A stretch of DNA of 34,791 nucleotides, from positions 1 to 34,791 of the forward strand of contig CALBTB010000012.1 in the NCBI GenBank assembly GCA_937967995.1, written 5' to 3'. A model generated the notes under the pieces. It was not told where the DNA came from, made no database searches, and saw nothing but the letters and a program-made list of their open reading frames with translations. Positions 8,325-15,233 of this stretch are shown piece after piece (position 1 is the stretch's first letter; each line of letters begins with the position of its first letter). The DNA comes from an uncultured Gammaproteobacteria bacterium. Its GTDB lineage: Bacteria > Pseudomonadota > Gammaproteobacteria > UBA6429 > Thiohalophilaceae. A program made the translations under genes and the position numbers.

Positions 8325-9539
8325 ATGAAATCCAGAATTATTACTCTATGCCTGTTTGGATTAACGGCAACCGTGGTGGCCTTTTACCCGGTTATCAAAG
8401 ATGGTATGGCGGTTACCGGACAACACAACATAAACCAGCAACAGGAAAACCAGGCAGCACAAACTGAAAATGCACAAAAAATTGAAATGGTCTTTGCACT
8501 TGATACGACCGGCAGCATGAGTGGCCTCATTGCAGCGGCAAAAGACAAGATCTGGTCGATTGCAACCAACATGGCGCAGGCTAAAAATAATCCCGAGATT
8601 CGTATCGGTCTGGTCGCGTTTCGTGATCGTGGCGATGCCTATGTCACGCGGGTTGTTGATCTGTCCAGCGACCTGGACAGTGTGTACAGCCAGTTAATGG
8701 ATTTTCAGGCAGGTGGTGGTGGTGATACACCGGAAAGCGTTAATCAGGCCCTGCATGATGCCGTGCATAAAATTAACTGGAGTCAGGAAGATAACACGTA
8801 TCGCGTTATCTTCCTGGTAGGCGATGCGCCACCGCACATGGATTATCCGGATGATGTGAAATTTCCGGTTTCCGTGCAGGCTGCGCGTGAAAAAGGTATT
8901 CGGGTCAATGCAATTCAGTGTGGTAGTGACCCGATGACCACAAACCGCTGGCAGGCCATTGCCTCACTGGGGCAGGGTGACTTTTTTAATGTCGAACAAA
9001 ATGGCAGCGCCGTTGCGGTGACCACGCCGTATGACGAAAAGCTGGCTAACCTGTCCCGTAAACTGGATGAAACACGCATGTACTACGGCAGCAGGGAAGA
9101 AATGGCACGCAAGGAAAGCAAGGTCGCGGCCACGGAAAAAGTGCATCGCGAGGCCTCGGTAGAATCACGTGCACGCCGTGCCATGTTTAATTCCTCGGAC
9201 AGCGGTAAGAAGAACCAGATTGGTGATGGCGACCTGGTCGAAGATGTTACCAGTGGCCGTGTCGATCTGGAGTCAGTTCCGGCAGCCAAATTACCGGCGC
9301 CATTGCGTGACATGCCAGCCGTAGAGCAGGAAAAGATCATCAGGGAAACCGAGCAGAAGCGCCAGAAACTCAAAGCAGAGATTCTGCAATTGTCAGAGCA
9401 ACGCAAAAAATATGTAAACGATGAGTTAAAAGACCGGGATAACGTGAGTGAATCCCTGGATAACAAGCTCATCGGCACATTGCGCAAGCAGGCCAGTGAA
9501 AAAGGTCTGGTTTACGAGGAGAAGGCAATTACCTATTAA
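8325..9539 (+). CDS. Exported von Willebrand factor A domain protein
   Basis: 404 residues from the ATG at 8325, chosen because GGAGG lies 6-10 bp before it and a hydrophobic leader follows (about 4-20). The longer frame upstream only shadows the previous gene. The vWA domain spans about 52-265 with a complete MIDAS metal site: DTTGSMS at 60-66, Thr135 in GGGGDTPES and Asp167 in VGDAPPH. The C-terminal part (about 290-404) is charged and helical, with a predicted coiled coil near 335-375. vWA domains bind protein partners through a divalent metal. It is the last gene of the PspA-like operon and is followed by a strong terminator. Periplasmic or membrane-attached location is inferred from the leader. 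Confidence 0.88.
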   Translation: MKSRIITLCLFGLTATVVAFYPVIKDGMAVTGQHNINQQQENQAAQTENAQKIEMVFALDTTGSMSGLIAAAKDKIWSIATNMAQAKNNPEIRIGLVAFRDRGDAYVTRVVDLSSDLDSVYSQLMDFQAGGGGDTPESVNQALHDAVHKINWSQEDNTYRVIFLVGDAPPHMDYPDDVKFPVSVQAAREKGIRVNAIQCGSDPMTTNRWQAIASLGQGDFFNVEQNGSAVAVTTPYDEKLANLSRKLDETRMYYGSREEMARKESKVAATEKVHREASVESRARRAMFNSSDSGKKNQIGDGDLVEDVTSGRVDLESVPAAKLPAPLRDMPAVEQEKIIRETEQKRQKLKAEILQLSEQRKKYVNDELKDRDNVSESLDNKLIGTLRKQASEKGLVYEEKAITY

Positions 9540-9557
9540 AGTTGTTCTCTCCAGTTT

Positions 9558-9586
9558 GGCGGCCCCTCAGAGGGCCGCCTTTTTTG
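9558..9586 (+). terminator. Rho-independent terminator of the PspA/vWA operon
   Basis: An 8-bp GC-rich stem (GGCGGCCC / GGGCCGCC), 6-nt loop, and six T follow. It starts 19 bp after the vWA stop and before the RssA-like gene, so the two transcripts are separate units. Confidence 0.93.
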
Positions 9587-9622
9587 TTATACTTGCCTGA
9601 AAACGACAACAAGGATGCCGGC

Positions 9623-10513
9623 ATGTCTGAAAAATCCGTTTCACTGGTGCTCGGTAGCGGTGGTGCCCGCGGGCTGGCACACATTGGCGTTATCGACTGG
9701 CTGGTCGAGCACGACTACAAAATTGCATCCATTTCTGGCTGTTCCATGGGCGCGCTCGTCGGCGGTATCTATGCGGCCGGCAAACTCGATGCTTATCGAA
9801 AGTGGGTATGCTCACTGGACAAAGGCGATATCATCAAAATGCTCGATCTGTCATTTAATCTGGGCGGATTATTCAAGGGCGAGAAAATCATTACCAAGTT
9901 ACGTGATCTGGTTGGTGATATGAAGATCGAGGATCTTGATATTTCGTTTACGGCTGTCGCCACCAATATCGAGACCGGTAAAGAAGTGTGGTTCAGCAAG
10001 GGCTCATTGTTTGATGCCATTCGTGCCTCCATTTCGGTTCCGTTAGTTTTTACGCCGGTCACAAAAGGTAATCGCATTCTGGTCGATGGCGGACTGGTTA
10101 ATCCGGTACCGATAGCACCGACCATGTCTGACAACACGGATATGACAATCGCTGTCAACGTCGATAGTGAACCGGAAGACGATAGCGATGAAAGACGTGA
10201 TTTAATAAGTGCGCCTGATGAACTGGACACGCCAAACTGGTTTACACGTATGATCGATGAGTTACAGGAACGATTTGGTCTGGAAGGCAGTAGTTCCCGT
10301 GATGAGCAATGGGGCTTTTACGAGATTCTCACGCGTTCGATTGAAATTATGCAAACGACCATCGCTTCTATGAAAATGGCGGCCTATGCACCGGATGTCA
10401 CGATCAGCATCTCACGGGAGATAGCCCGCAGTTATGAGTTTTATCGGGCCGAGGAGCTGATTGAATATGGTTACAAGCGTGCGGAGCGCGCATTAAAAAA
10501 AGATAAATCTTAA
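9623..10513 (+). CDS. RssA-like patatin-family phospholipase/esterase
   Basis: 296 residues from the ATG at 9623 (AGGA 8 bp upstream), close to E. coli RssA (about 300). An upstream in-frame extension would run through the terminator and is rejected. Patatin features: the oxyanion-hole glycines GSGGARG (11-17), nucleophile Ser41 in GCSMG, and the catalytic Asp155 in VDGGLVNPVP. These proteins are serine lipid acyl hydrolases with a Ser-Asp dyad, cytosolic or loosely membrane-bound; the physiological substrate is generally unknown. An acidic insert (about 188-205) and a C-terminal helical part follow the core. No rssB-like partner is adjacent. The gene is single, convergent with the photolyase gene across a palindromic block. 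Confidence 0.9.
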   Translation: MSEKSVSLVLGSGGARGLAHIGVIDWLVEHDYKIASISGCSMGALVGGIYAAGKLDAYRKWVCSLDKGDIIKMLDLSFNLGGLFKGEKIITKLRDLVGDMKIEDLDISFTAVATNIETGKEVWFSKGSLFDAIRASISVPLVFTPVTKGNRILVDGGLVNPVPIAPTMSDNTDMTIAVNVDSEPEDDSDERRDLISAPDELDTPNWFTRMIDELQERFGLEGSSSRDEQWGFYEILTRSIEIMQTTIASMKMAAYAPDVTISISREIARSYEFYRAEELIEYGYKRAERALKKDKS

Positions 10514-10520
10514 TCTTTAG

Positions 10521-10710
10521 ACTGAAAGTCCTGTTACCTTATTCCGCTTAAGCCCAGCTGTCAGTCGCTTCGCACATCCCTGTGCTCTAGCGACATTAGT
10601 GCTTCCCTGCACGTTATCCCTGACAGCTGGGCATCGGTAATGACACACTTCAGGCCATCCCTGGCAAGTGTGTCATTAACGACGCTGCATAAGGTAACAG
10701 GACAGCCAGT
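10521..10710. repeat. Nested palindromic intergenic element 1
   Basis: A set of nested inverted repeats. The outer arms are 10528-10542 and 10689-10703 (15 bp, perfect), with matching ACTG/CAGT ends at 10521 and 10707. Inside lie arms 10552-10564 and 10620-10632 (13 bp, perfect) and arms 10638-10650 and 10666-10678 (13 bp, perfect). Smaller hairpins cap the structure: GCACA-TCCC-TGTGC (10572-10585), GTGC-TTCCCT-GCAC (10599-10612) and GCCA-TCCC-TGGC (10654-10665). The loops share TCCC. This looks like a structured repeat family of the REP/BIME kind, not coding sequence. It lies between convergent genes and may also end both transcripts. Confidence 0.85.
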
Positions 10711-10725
10711 ACAATTGTAGCGGAT

Positions 10726-10854
10726 GTAGCAGGGAGAATTGCTGAAACGTCGTTGAAGGGCGGCGGTCCATGGATGGACTAAGCCGCCCGGAACCGATTT
10801 TCGCGAGGCATGGACGCCGAGCGAAATTAAGTGGAGGCAATTCTCCCTTGCTAC
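10726..10854. repeat. Nested palindromic intergenic element 2 (opposite orientation)
   Basis: The outer arms are 10726-10742 and 10837-10854 (17 bp with one extra base). Within are GGGCGGC / GCCGCCC (10758-10764, 10783-10789) enclosing GTCCA-TGGA-TGGAC (10766-10779), and TTCGC / GCGAA (10800-10804, 10821-10825) enclosing GGC-ATGGAC-GCC. The loops carry TGGA, the complement of TCCA, so this element has the same style as element 1 (TCCC loops) but faces the other way. No credible gene is present; a 107-codon open frame on the minus strand is just a by-product. Confidence 0.8.
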
Positions 10855-10880
10855 TGTGAAATTTAAAGTACTGCTGCGCA

Positions 10881-12320
10881 TCAATCCCCGGAAGTTTGCT
10901 TATACAACCGTAACGCTTCTTCTCGCGTTTGTTTCAGATCCAGAATCCGCTCAGGGTAATCATGGCCAATTCGGCAACGGTATTGCGCCTGTTGTTGTTC
11001 ATCCATTTCCCAGGGCGTGTGAATAAACTTGTTGGGTACGTCCCGCAGCTCGCTGACCCATTTTCGAATGTAATTACCATTCTTATCAAATTTTTCGCTC
11101 TGCGTAACCGGATTAAAAATTCGAAAGTAGGGTGCGGCGTCGGCACCGCAACCGGCTATCCATTGCCAGTTGAAGGTGTTCTGGGCCAGGTCCGCATCGA
11201 CCAACGTGTCCCAGAACCACTTTGCACCCTGTAACCAGTGATAGTTGGCATTTTTCGTTAATAGCGAACCGACGATCATGCGTACCCGGTTATGCATGAT
11301 GCCGGTGTGCCACAGTTCGCGCATACCTGCATCAATAATCGGAAACCCGGTTTGTCCCAGTTGCCATGCCCTGAGCAGTTTGGTCTGACGGTTTTGCCAG
11401 GGAAACTGTTTAAAACGGGGATTAAGCGGTTTACTCAGCGTGTCAGGAAATGAATACAGCACATGGTGTGTGAACTCGCGCCAGATGATTTCACGTAAAT
11501 AGCTATTGGCATTTTTACTGAACGTGGGAGACTGGACTGTGTGTCTGGCCTGTTCGATCGCGTAAACAATCTGCCGTGGTGAAATTTCACCGAAATGAAG
11601 ATGTGGGGACAGTCGGGATGTCCCTGTGCGCTCGGGGTAGTCTCGTGATCGATCATAATCAGCCAGGTCGTGTTTAATAAATTCGCGCAATCTTTTTTGT
11701 GCTTTCGCTTCACCGGGTTGCCAGTGTTCGTAAAAAGCCGCATCCCAGTCAATGTGTGGCAACAGTTGTAGCTCGTCAACGTGCATGGATTTAAGGCGAG
11801 TTGATACGGCGGATAGTTTTCGAATCGCTGGTTGAATATCATGCGGCAGACCCTGTTTTTCACAGGCATGCCAGAACGGGGTATACACTTTGTATGGCGT
11901 GTCGTTGCCGGTTTTGATCTGCCAGGGTTCAAACAGCAGACTGCCGGAAAAACTGCGGTATTCCAGTCCCTGATCAGTCAACTGCTTTTTAAGTTTTGTA
12001 TCGCGTTTGATGGTGGCCGGTTCATACAGGCGGTTACAGTATACGGCTTCAGCACCGGTTTCCTCAATGAGCCTGGATAGTACCTGTTGCGTGTCACCCT
12101 GACGAATGATCAGCCGACTGCCAATGGTCTTGAGTCGGTCCTGCAGGGAGAGCAGGCTATGATGCAGCCACCAGTTGCTGGCGGCCCCGGGCTGCCAGGG
12201 CGCTTCATCGTCCGGTGCATGTATATATATAGGTATAACACGGTCCGATTTTGCAGCACTGAGCGCCGGATTATCGGCGACCCGCAGGTCACGGCGAAAC
12301 CAGACCAGGATTTTTCTCAT
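10881..12320 (-). CDS. phrB: Deoxyribodipyrimidine photolyase (class I CPD photolyase)
   Basis: 479 residues, the standard length. The enzyme uses blue or near-UV light and reduced FAD to split cyclobutane pyrimidine dimers. The N-terminal antenna domain starts MRKILVWFRRDLRVADNPAL. The FAD domain shows TSRLSPHLHFGEISPRQ, the IIWREFTHHVLY segment, MRELWHTGIMHNRVRM, and the hallmark DADLAQNTFNWQWIAGCGADAAPYFRIFNP region (given here in part: DADLAQNTFNWQW ... GADAAPYFRIFNP). The tryptophans of the electron-transfer chain appear to be in place. The gene starts only 37 bp from the divergent radical SAM gene. Alternative assignments such as cryptochrome are less likely given the bacterial CPD-type motifs. 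Confidence 0.95.
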   Translation of the reverse strand: MRKILVWFRRDLRVADNPALSAAKSDRVIPIYIHAPDDEAPWQPGAASNWWLHHSLLSLQDRLKTIGSRLIIRQGDTQQVLSRLIEETGAEAVYCNRLYEPATIKRDTKLKKQLTDQGLEYRSFSGSLLFEPWQIKTGNDTPYKVYTPFWHACEKQGLPHDIQPAIRKLSAVSTRLKSMHVDELQLLPHIDWDAAFYEHWQPGEAKAQKRLREFIKHDLADYDRSRDYPERTGTSRLSPHLHFGEISPRQIVYAIEQARHTVQSPTFSKNANSYLREIIWREFTHHVLYSFPDTLSKPLNPRFKQFPWQNRQTKLLRAWQLGQTGFPIIDAGMRELWHTGIMHNRVRMIVGSLLTKNANYHWLQGAKWFWDTLVDADLAQNTFNWQWIAGCGADAAPYFRIFNPVTQSEKFDKNGNYIRKWVSELRDVPNKFIHTPWEMDEQQQAQYRCRIGHDYPERILDLKQTREEALRLYKQTSGD

Positions 12321-12357
12321 CTGTGCATGCTAACCAATACGGCGTTAGAATGACAGC

Positions 12358-13428
12358 ATGGCAGACAAACCGGCGATTCAGCGAGGCAGGGGCGCGGTAA
12401 GCAACCCGCATGTGCGTTATCACCAGGAAACGCGACAGGTGGTGGATGACGGCTGGTTTCCTGAAACAGATCAACCAAAGCTGAAAACGACCATTCACCG
12501 GGATAACACGCAGAGCATTCTGACCACCAACCGTTCACCGGATGTGCCGTTTGATGTATCCATCAATCCCTATCGGGGTTGTGAGCACGGGTGTATATAT
12601 TGTTTTGCCAGACCAACCCATGCCTACCTCGATTTTTCACCGGGGCTGGATTTCGAAACACAACTGGTAATCAAGCCCGAGGCTCCTGCACTGTTACGTA
12701 AAAAGCTGGCTGGGAAAAATTATCAATGCAAACCCATTGCCATGGGGACCAATACCGATCCGTATCAGCCTGTTGAACGCGATCACCGTATCACGCGTCA
12801 GCTACTCGAAGTGCTTGAGGAACATCGTCATCCGGTGGCGATCGTGACCAAGTCAGCCATGATTGAACGGGATATCGATATATTATCGCGCATGGCCGAG
12901 CGAAACCTGGTGCATGTCATGATCTCTGTTTGTACGCTGGACAAAACAATGGCACGCACACTGGAGCCCCGCGCCACGGCACCACCGCGTCGAATGCAAA
13001 CTATCGCGCGACTGAACGAAGCCGGAATTCCAACCGGTGTACTGGTAGCGCCTATCATTCCGGTGTTGAATGACCCGGAAATGGAAACGATCCTGCGGCA
13101 GGCAGCAGACGCCGGTGCGCGCAATGCAGGTTATGTTCTTTTGCGCTTGCCACTGGAAGTCGCACCGTTATTTGAAGAATGGTTAACGACACATTATCCG
13201 CTCAAACACGCGCACGTCATGAAGCGCATTCGGGACACACGCGATGGCGCTGTGTACCAGTCAGGCTTTGGCAAACGCATGGTGGGAGAGGGTGCCTTTG
13301 CGGCAATGATTGGCCGCCGTTTTGACGCCATGTGCCGGCGATTTGACTTTGGAAAGCGCACAATTTATCTGGATACGCACCATTTTACGTCACCGTGTCG
13401 TTCAAATGGGCAAATGACGTTGTTTTAA
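12358..13428 (+). CDS. PA0069-family radical SAM protein (SplB-like)
   Basis: 356 residues. The radical SAM cluster cysteines are Cys75, Cys79 and Cys82 (RGCEHGCIYCFARP), and the surrounding sequence (GRGAVSNPHVRY at the N-terminus, INPYRGCEHG, MGTNTDPYQPVE, VTKSAMIERDIDIL, LEPRATAPPRRM, APIIPVLND) matches the PA0069 / Rv2578c-type family, which is related to spore photoproduct lyase SplB. The substrate of this family is not established to my knowledge. The gene is divergent from a photolyase with only 37 bp between the starts, so a shared control region and a DNA-repair role are plausible but inferred. Confidence 0.88.
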   Translation: MADKPAIQRGRGAVSNPHVRYHQETRQVVDDGWFPETDQPKLKTTIHRDNTQSILTTNRSPDVPFDVSINPYRGCEHGCIYCFARPTHAYLDFSPGLDFETQLVIKPEAPALLRKKLAGKNYQCKPIAMGTNTDPYQPVERDHRITRQLLEVLEEHRHPVAIVTKSAMIERDIDILSRMAERNLVHVMISVCTLDKTMARTLEPRATAPPRRMQTIARLNEAGIPTGVLVAPIIPVLNDPEMETILRQAADAGARNAGYVLLRLPLEVAPLFEEWLTTHYPLKHAHVMKRIRDTRDGAVYQSGFGKRMVGEGAFAAMIGRRFDAMCRRFDFGKRTIYLDTHHFTSPCRSNGQMTLF

Positions 13429-13496
13429 TACTGCTATATCACGTGTTTTCGCGCCATTCGCGGTGATTTTTGATGTTTGGGACAATAAGGGAGTAG

Positions 13497-13524
13497 TTGG
13501 CACAGTGAATGCATATTATTTAAT
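13497..13524 (+). promoter_or_regulatory. Sigma54 (RpoN) promoter
   Basis: TTGGCAC-AGTGA-ATGCA matches the -24/-12 consensus TTGGCACG-N4-TTGCA closely, with the invariant GG (13499-13500) and GC (13511-13512) exactly ten bases apart. The expected start is near 13524. The region upstream is AT-rich with imperfect repeats that could hold an activator site, but I cannot identify the enhancer-binding protein; none is encoded in the window. Confidence 0.7.
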
Positions 13525-13590
13525 GCAGTCTGATGTTCTCCTCCTAGTGTGGGAATTAACGGGCGCTTAAGTAATTAAGCGCCCTTTTTT
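13524..13590 (+). ncRNA. Candidate sigma54-dependent small RNA or terminated leader
   Basis: Predicted transcript of about 65 nt from the sigma54 promoter to a strong Rho-independent terminator. The unstructured 5' half contains TTCTCCTCCTAG (13536-13547), whose CUCCUCC core is complementary to Shine-Dalgarno sequences, a common seed type in Hfq-dependent small RNAs. There is no convincing open frame. It could instead be a regulated leader of the following hydrolase gene, whose ATG follows the T-tract directly. I do not recognise a known RNA family. Confidence 0.5.
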
Positions 13591-13591
13591 T
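13561..13591 (+). terminator. Rho-independent terminator
   Basis: A perfect 10-bp stem (GGGCGCTTAA / TTAAGCGCCC) with a GTAA loop, followed by seven T. It reads only on the plus strand. It lies 132 bp after the radical SAM stop and immediately before the ATG of the hydrolase gene, so it more likely ends the short sigma54 transcript than serves the radical SAM gene alone. Confidence 0.92.
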
Positions 13592-14305
13592 ATGTCGAAA
13601 CTGACTGCAGTCCTGTTACCCGGTATCGATGGTACCGGTCGCATGTTCGGACCATTAATGGATTGCCTGCCGGACTGGATCACACCCCAGGTGATCAATT
13701 ACCCGACGCAGCAGGTTGTCGATTATGCGCAGCTCACCACGTATGTGATCGATCGCTTGCCGAACGAACAGCCGTTTTTCATTGTGGCCGAATCGTTTGC
13801 CGGGCCACTGGCTTTGAAAGTCAGTGAACGACAACCTGCCGGTTTGTGCGCGATGGTACTGGTGTGTACCTTTGTGACCAATCCCCGGCCGTGGTTATCA
13901 CTGCTGGGTCGCCCGCTGATTAATGACTGGATTCTGAGTTTTAAACCGCGCAGGTGGATGGCGAAACTGTTTGTGACCGGTTTTGATATAAGCGAAGAGA
14001 TGTTGCAACGCGCCTTTGCCATTCATGAACTGGTATCACCGACCGTGTTGCGTCATCGTCTGTATGATGTATTTCGGGTGGATGTGAGAAATATTTATCA
14101 GGCGACACGTACACCGGTATTACACCTGTACGCAAAACATGATCACCTGATACTCAAATCATCCACTCGACAGTTGCAACAGCTACGACCGGATATTCGA
14201 AGCGTGGCCGTTGACGGGCCGCACTACTTACTGCAAACGAAACCTCAGGCCTGTGTCGAAGAGATCGTGCCGTTTATAAAGGGCGTAGTACCGCCAGCAG
14301 AATGA
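13592..14305 (+). CDS. Alpha/beta hydrolase
   Basis: 237 residues with a complete catalytic triad pattern: Ser68 in VAESFAGP (the usual GxSxG with Ala at both glycine positions), Asp184 in AKHDHLI and His211 in DGPHYLLQ. The N-terminal LLPGIDGTGRMF supplies the oxyanion loop. The substrate is unknown. The ATG starts directly after a terminator T-tract, with no Shine-Dalgarno sequence, so expression may rely on read-through or a leaderless start. The N-terminus looks complete when compared with the fold, and no better start is seen. Its 3' end overlaps the convergent hemJ gene by 32 bp. Confidence 0.82.
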   Translation: MSKLTAVLLPGIDGTGRMFGPLMDCLPDWITPQVINYPTQQVVDYAQLTTYVIDRLPNEQPFFIVAESFAGPLALKVSERQPAGLCAMVLVCTFVTNPRPWLSLLGRPLINDWILSFKPRRWMAKLFVTGFDISEEMLQRAFAIHELVSPTVLRHRLYDVFRVDVRNIYQATRTPVLHLYAKHDHLILKSSTRQLQQLRPDIRSVAVDGPHYLLQTKPQACVEEIVPFIKGVVPPAE

Positions 14306-14690
14306 TGGCGATCAGGAAAACCACCGGAATCTCGTTGTACCAGCGGTAGTACACGTGAGTGTGTTTGTTGCGATCATGTTTGAAGTCAATCAGCAGTTTG
14401 CCGCAGTGAATGTGGTAAATCACCAGCAGTACGATCAGAACAAGCTTGATCTGTACCCATAACTGATCGAGATACTGCCCCAGCATCAGTAACCAGATGC
14501 CGAACAACAGTGTCAGGACCATCCCCGGCGTCATGATGCCAAAAAACAGTTTGCGTTCCATGATTTTGAATCGATCGATGCTGACCTGATCGTCACTCAT
14601 GGCGTGATAAACAAACAGGCGTGGCAGATAAAACAGCCCCGCGAACCAGGTCACCATGAAAATCAGGTGTAACGCCTTGATCCAGAGCAT
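14274..14690 (-). CDS. hemJ: HemJ-type protoporphyrinogen IX oxidase
   Basis: 138 residues with four membrane segments, matching the HemJ (UPF0093) family that oxidises protoporphyrinogen IX to protoporphyrin IX in the inner membrane during haem synthesis. Family signatures visible: WIKALHLIFMVTWFAGLFYLPR (in part: ALHLIFMVTWFAGLF), ERKLFFGIMTPGM, the conserved lysine in WVQIKLVLIVLLVIYH, and YRWYNEIPVVFL. The conserved His and Lys reported as essential are present. It is separated by 2 bp from the upstream TlpA-like gene, so it is part of the clcA - tlpA - hemJ run. HemJ also lies near argC in Pseudomonas-type genomes, as I recall. Confidence 0.9.
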   Translation of the reverse strand: MLWIKALHLIFMVTWFAGLFYLPRLFVYHAMSDDQVSIDRFKIMERKLFFGIMTPGMVLTLLFGIWLLMLGQYLDQLWVQIKLVLIVLLVIYHIHCGKLLIDFKHDRNKHTHVYYRWYNEIPVVFLIAIILLAVLRPL

Positions 14691-14692
14691 GC

Positions 14693-15232
14693 TCAGGCCT
14701 TGCCCTGTTTCAGCATGGTCAGGATGCGGGCGTGTAACAGGTGCATGTCCATTTCACCCAGTGTTTGTTGCACGATTTGACCGTCCGGGTTGATCAGGAA
14801 CGAGCTCGGCGTCAGGCGAACCTGGCCAAAGGCGGTGGCCAGCTCACTGGTACCGTCCCAGACAATCGGGTAGGGAATGCCTTTGCTTTTTTGCATGGCC
14901 ATTACGTGATCGGGGCGATCGTAGTTCATGGCGACGCCGATAATTTCCAGCCCTTTGGGGTTCAGTTCGTTATACAGCTCGATCAGGTGCGGCATTTCCT
15001 TGATGCAACCGGGGCAGGACGTGGCCCAGAAAGTAATCAGCACGGGCCGGCCACGCAGTTTTTGCAGATCGATCGTTCGACCATCCGGCAGGGTTTTCAT
15101 GCTGACCACGGGTGCGGGTTGCAGACCCGCCGGACTTAGCCAGACGTAGAGTATCGCCAGGATCAGGCCAATAAATAAAATGCCGATGAGGGCATCGCGC
15201 TTTATAGTCGATTTGTTTTCCATGTTTGCCAT
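14693..15232 (-). CDS. Membrane-anchored TlpA/ResA-like thioredoxin
   Basis: 179 residues from the ATG at 15232, chosen because AGGG lies 5 bp before it; the longer frame would run inside clcA. One N-terminal membrane helix (about 14-31) anchors a periplasmic thioredoxin domain with the redox motif Cys73-Pro-Gly-Cys76 (FWATSCPGCIKEMP), an AhpC/TSA-like IIGVAMNYDRP segment and the cis-proline loop LTPSSF. Such proteins reduce disulfides, for example in cytochrome c maturation or copper centres. It starts one base after the clcA stop and ends 2 bp before hemJ, so it is translationally coupled to both. The client is unknown; a link to haem proteins through hemJ is inference. Confidence 0.9.
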   Translation of the reverse strand: MANMENKSTIKRDALIGILFIGLILAILYVWLSPAGLQPAPVVSMKTLPDGRTIDLQKLRGRPVLITFWATSCPGCIKEMPHLIELYNELNPKGLEIIGVAMNYDRPDHVMAMQKSKGIPYPIVWDGTSELATAFGQVRLTPSSFLINPDGQIVQQTLGEMDMHLLHARILTMLKQGKA

Positions 15233-15233
15233 T

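Noticed and set aside
9542..9622. N-terminal extension of the RssA-like protein
   Set aside because: It would be translated through the vWA operon terminator. The ATG at 9623 has a ribosome site and gives the family's normal start.
10561..10884. 107-codon open frame on the minus strand
   Set aside because: It lies entirely across the two palindromic elements, has no family resemblance or good ribosome site, and its codons follow the repeats.
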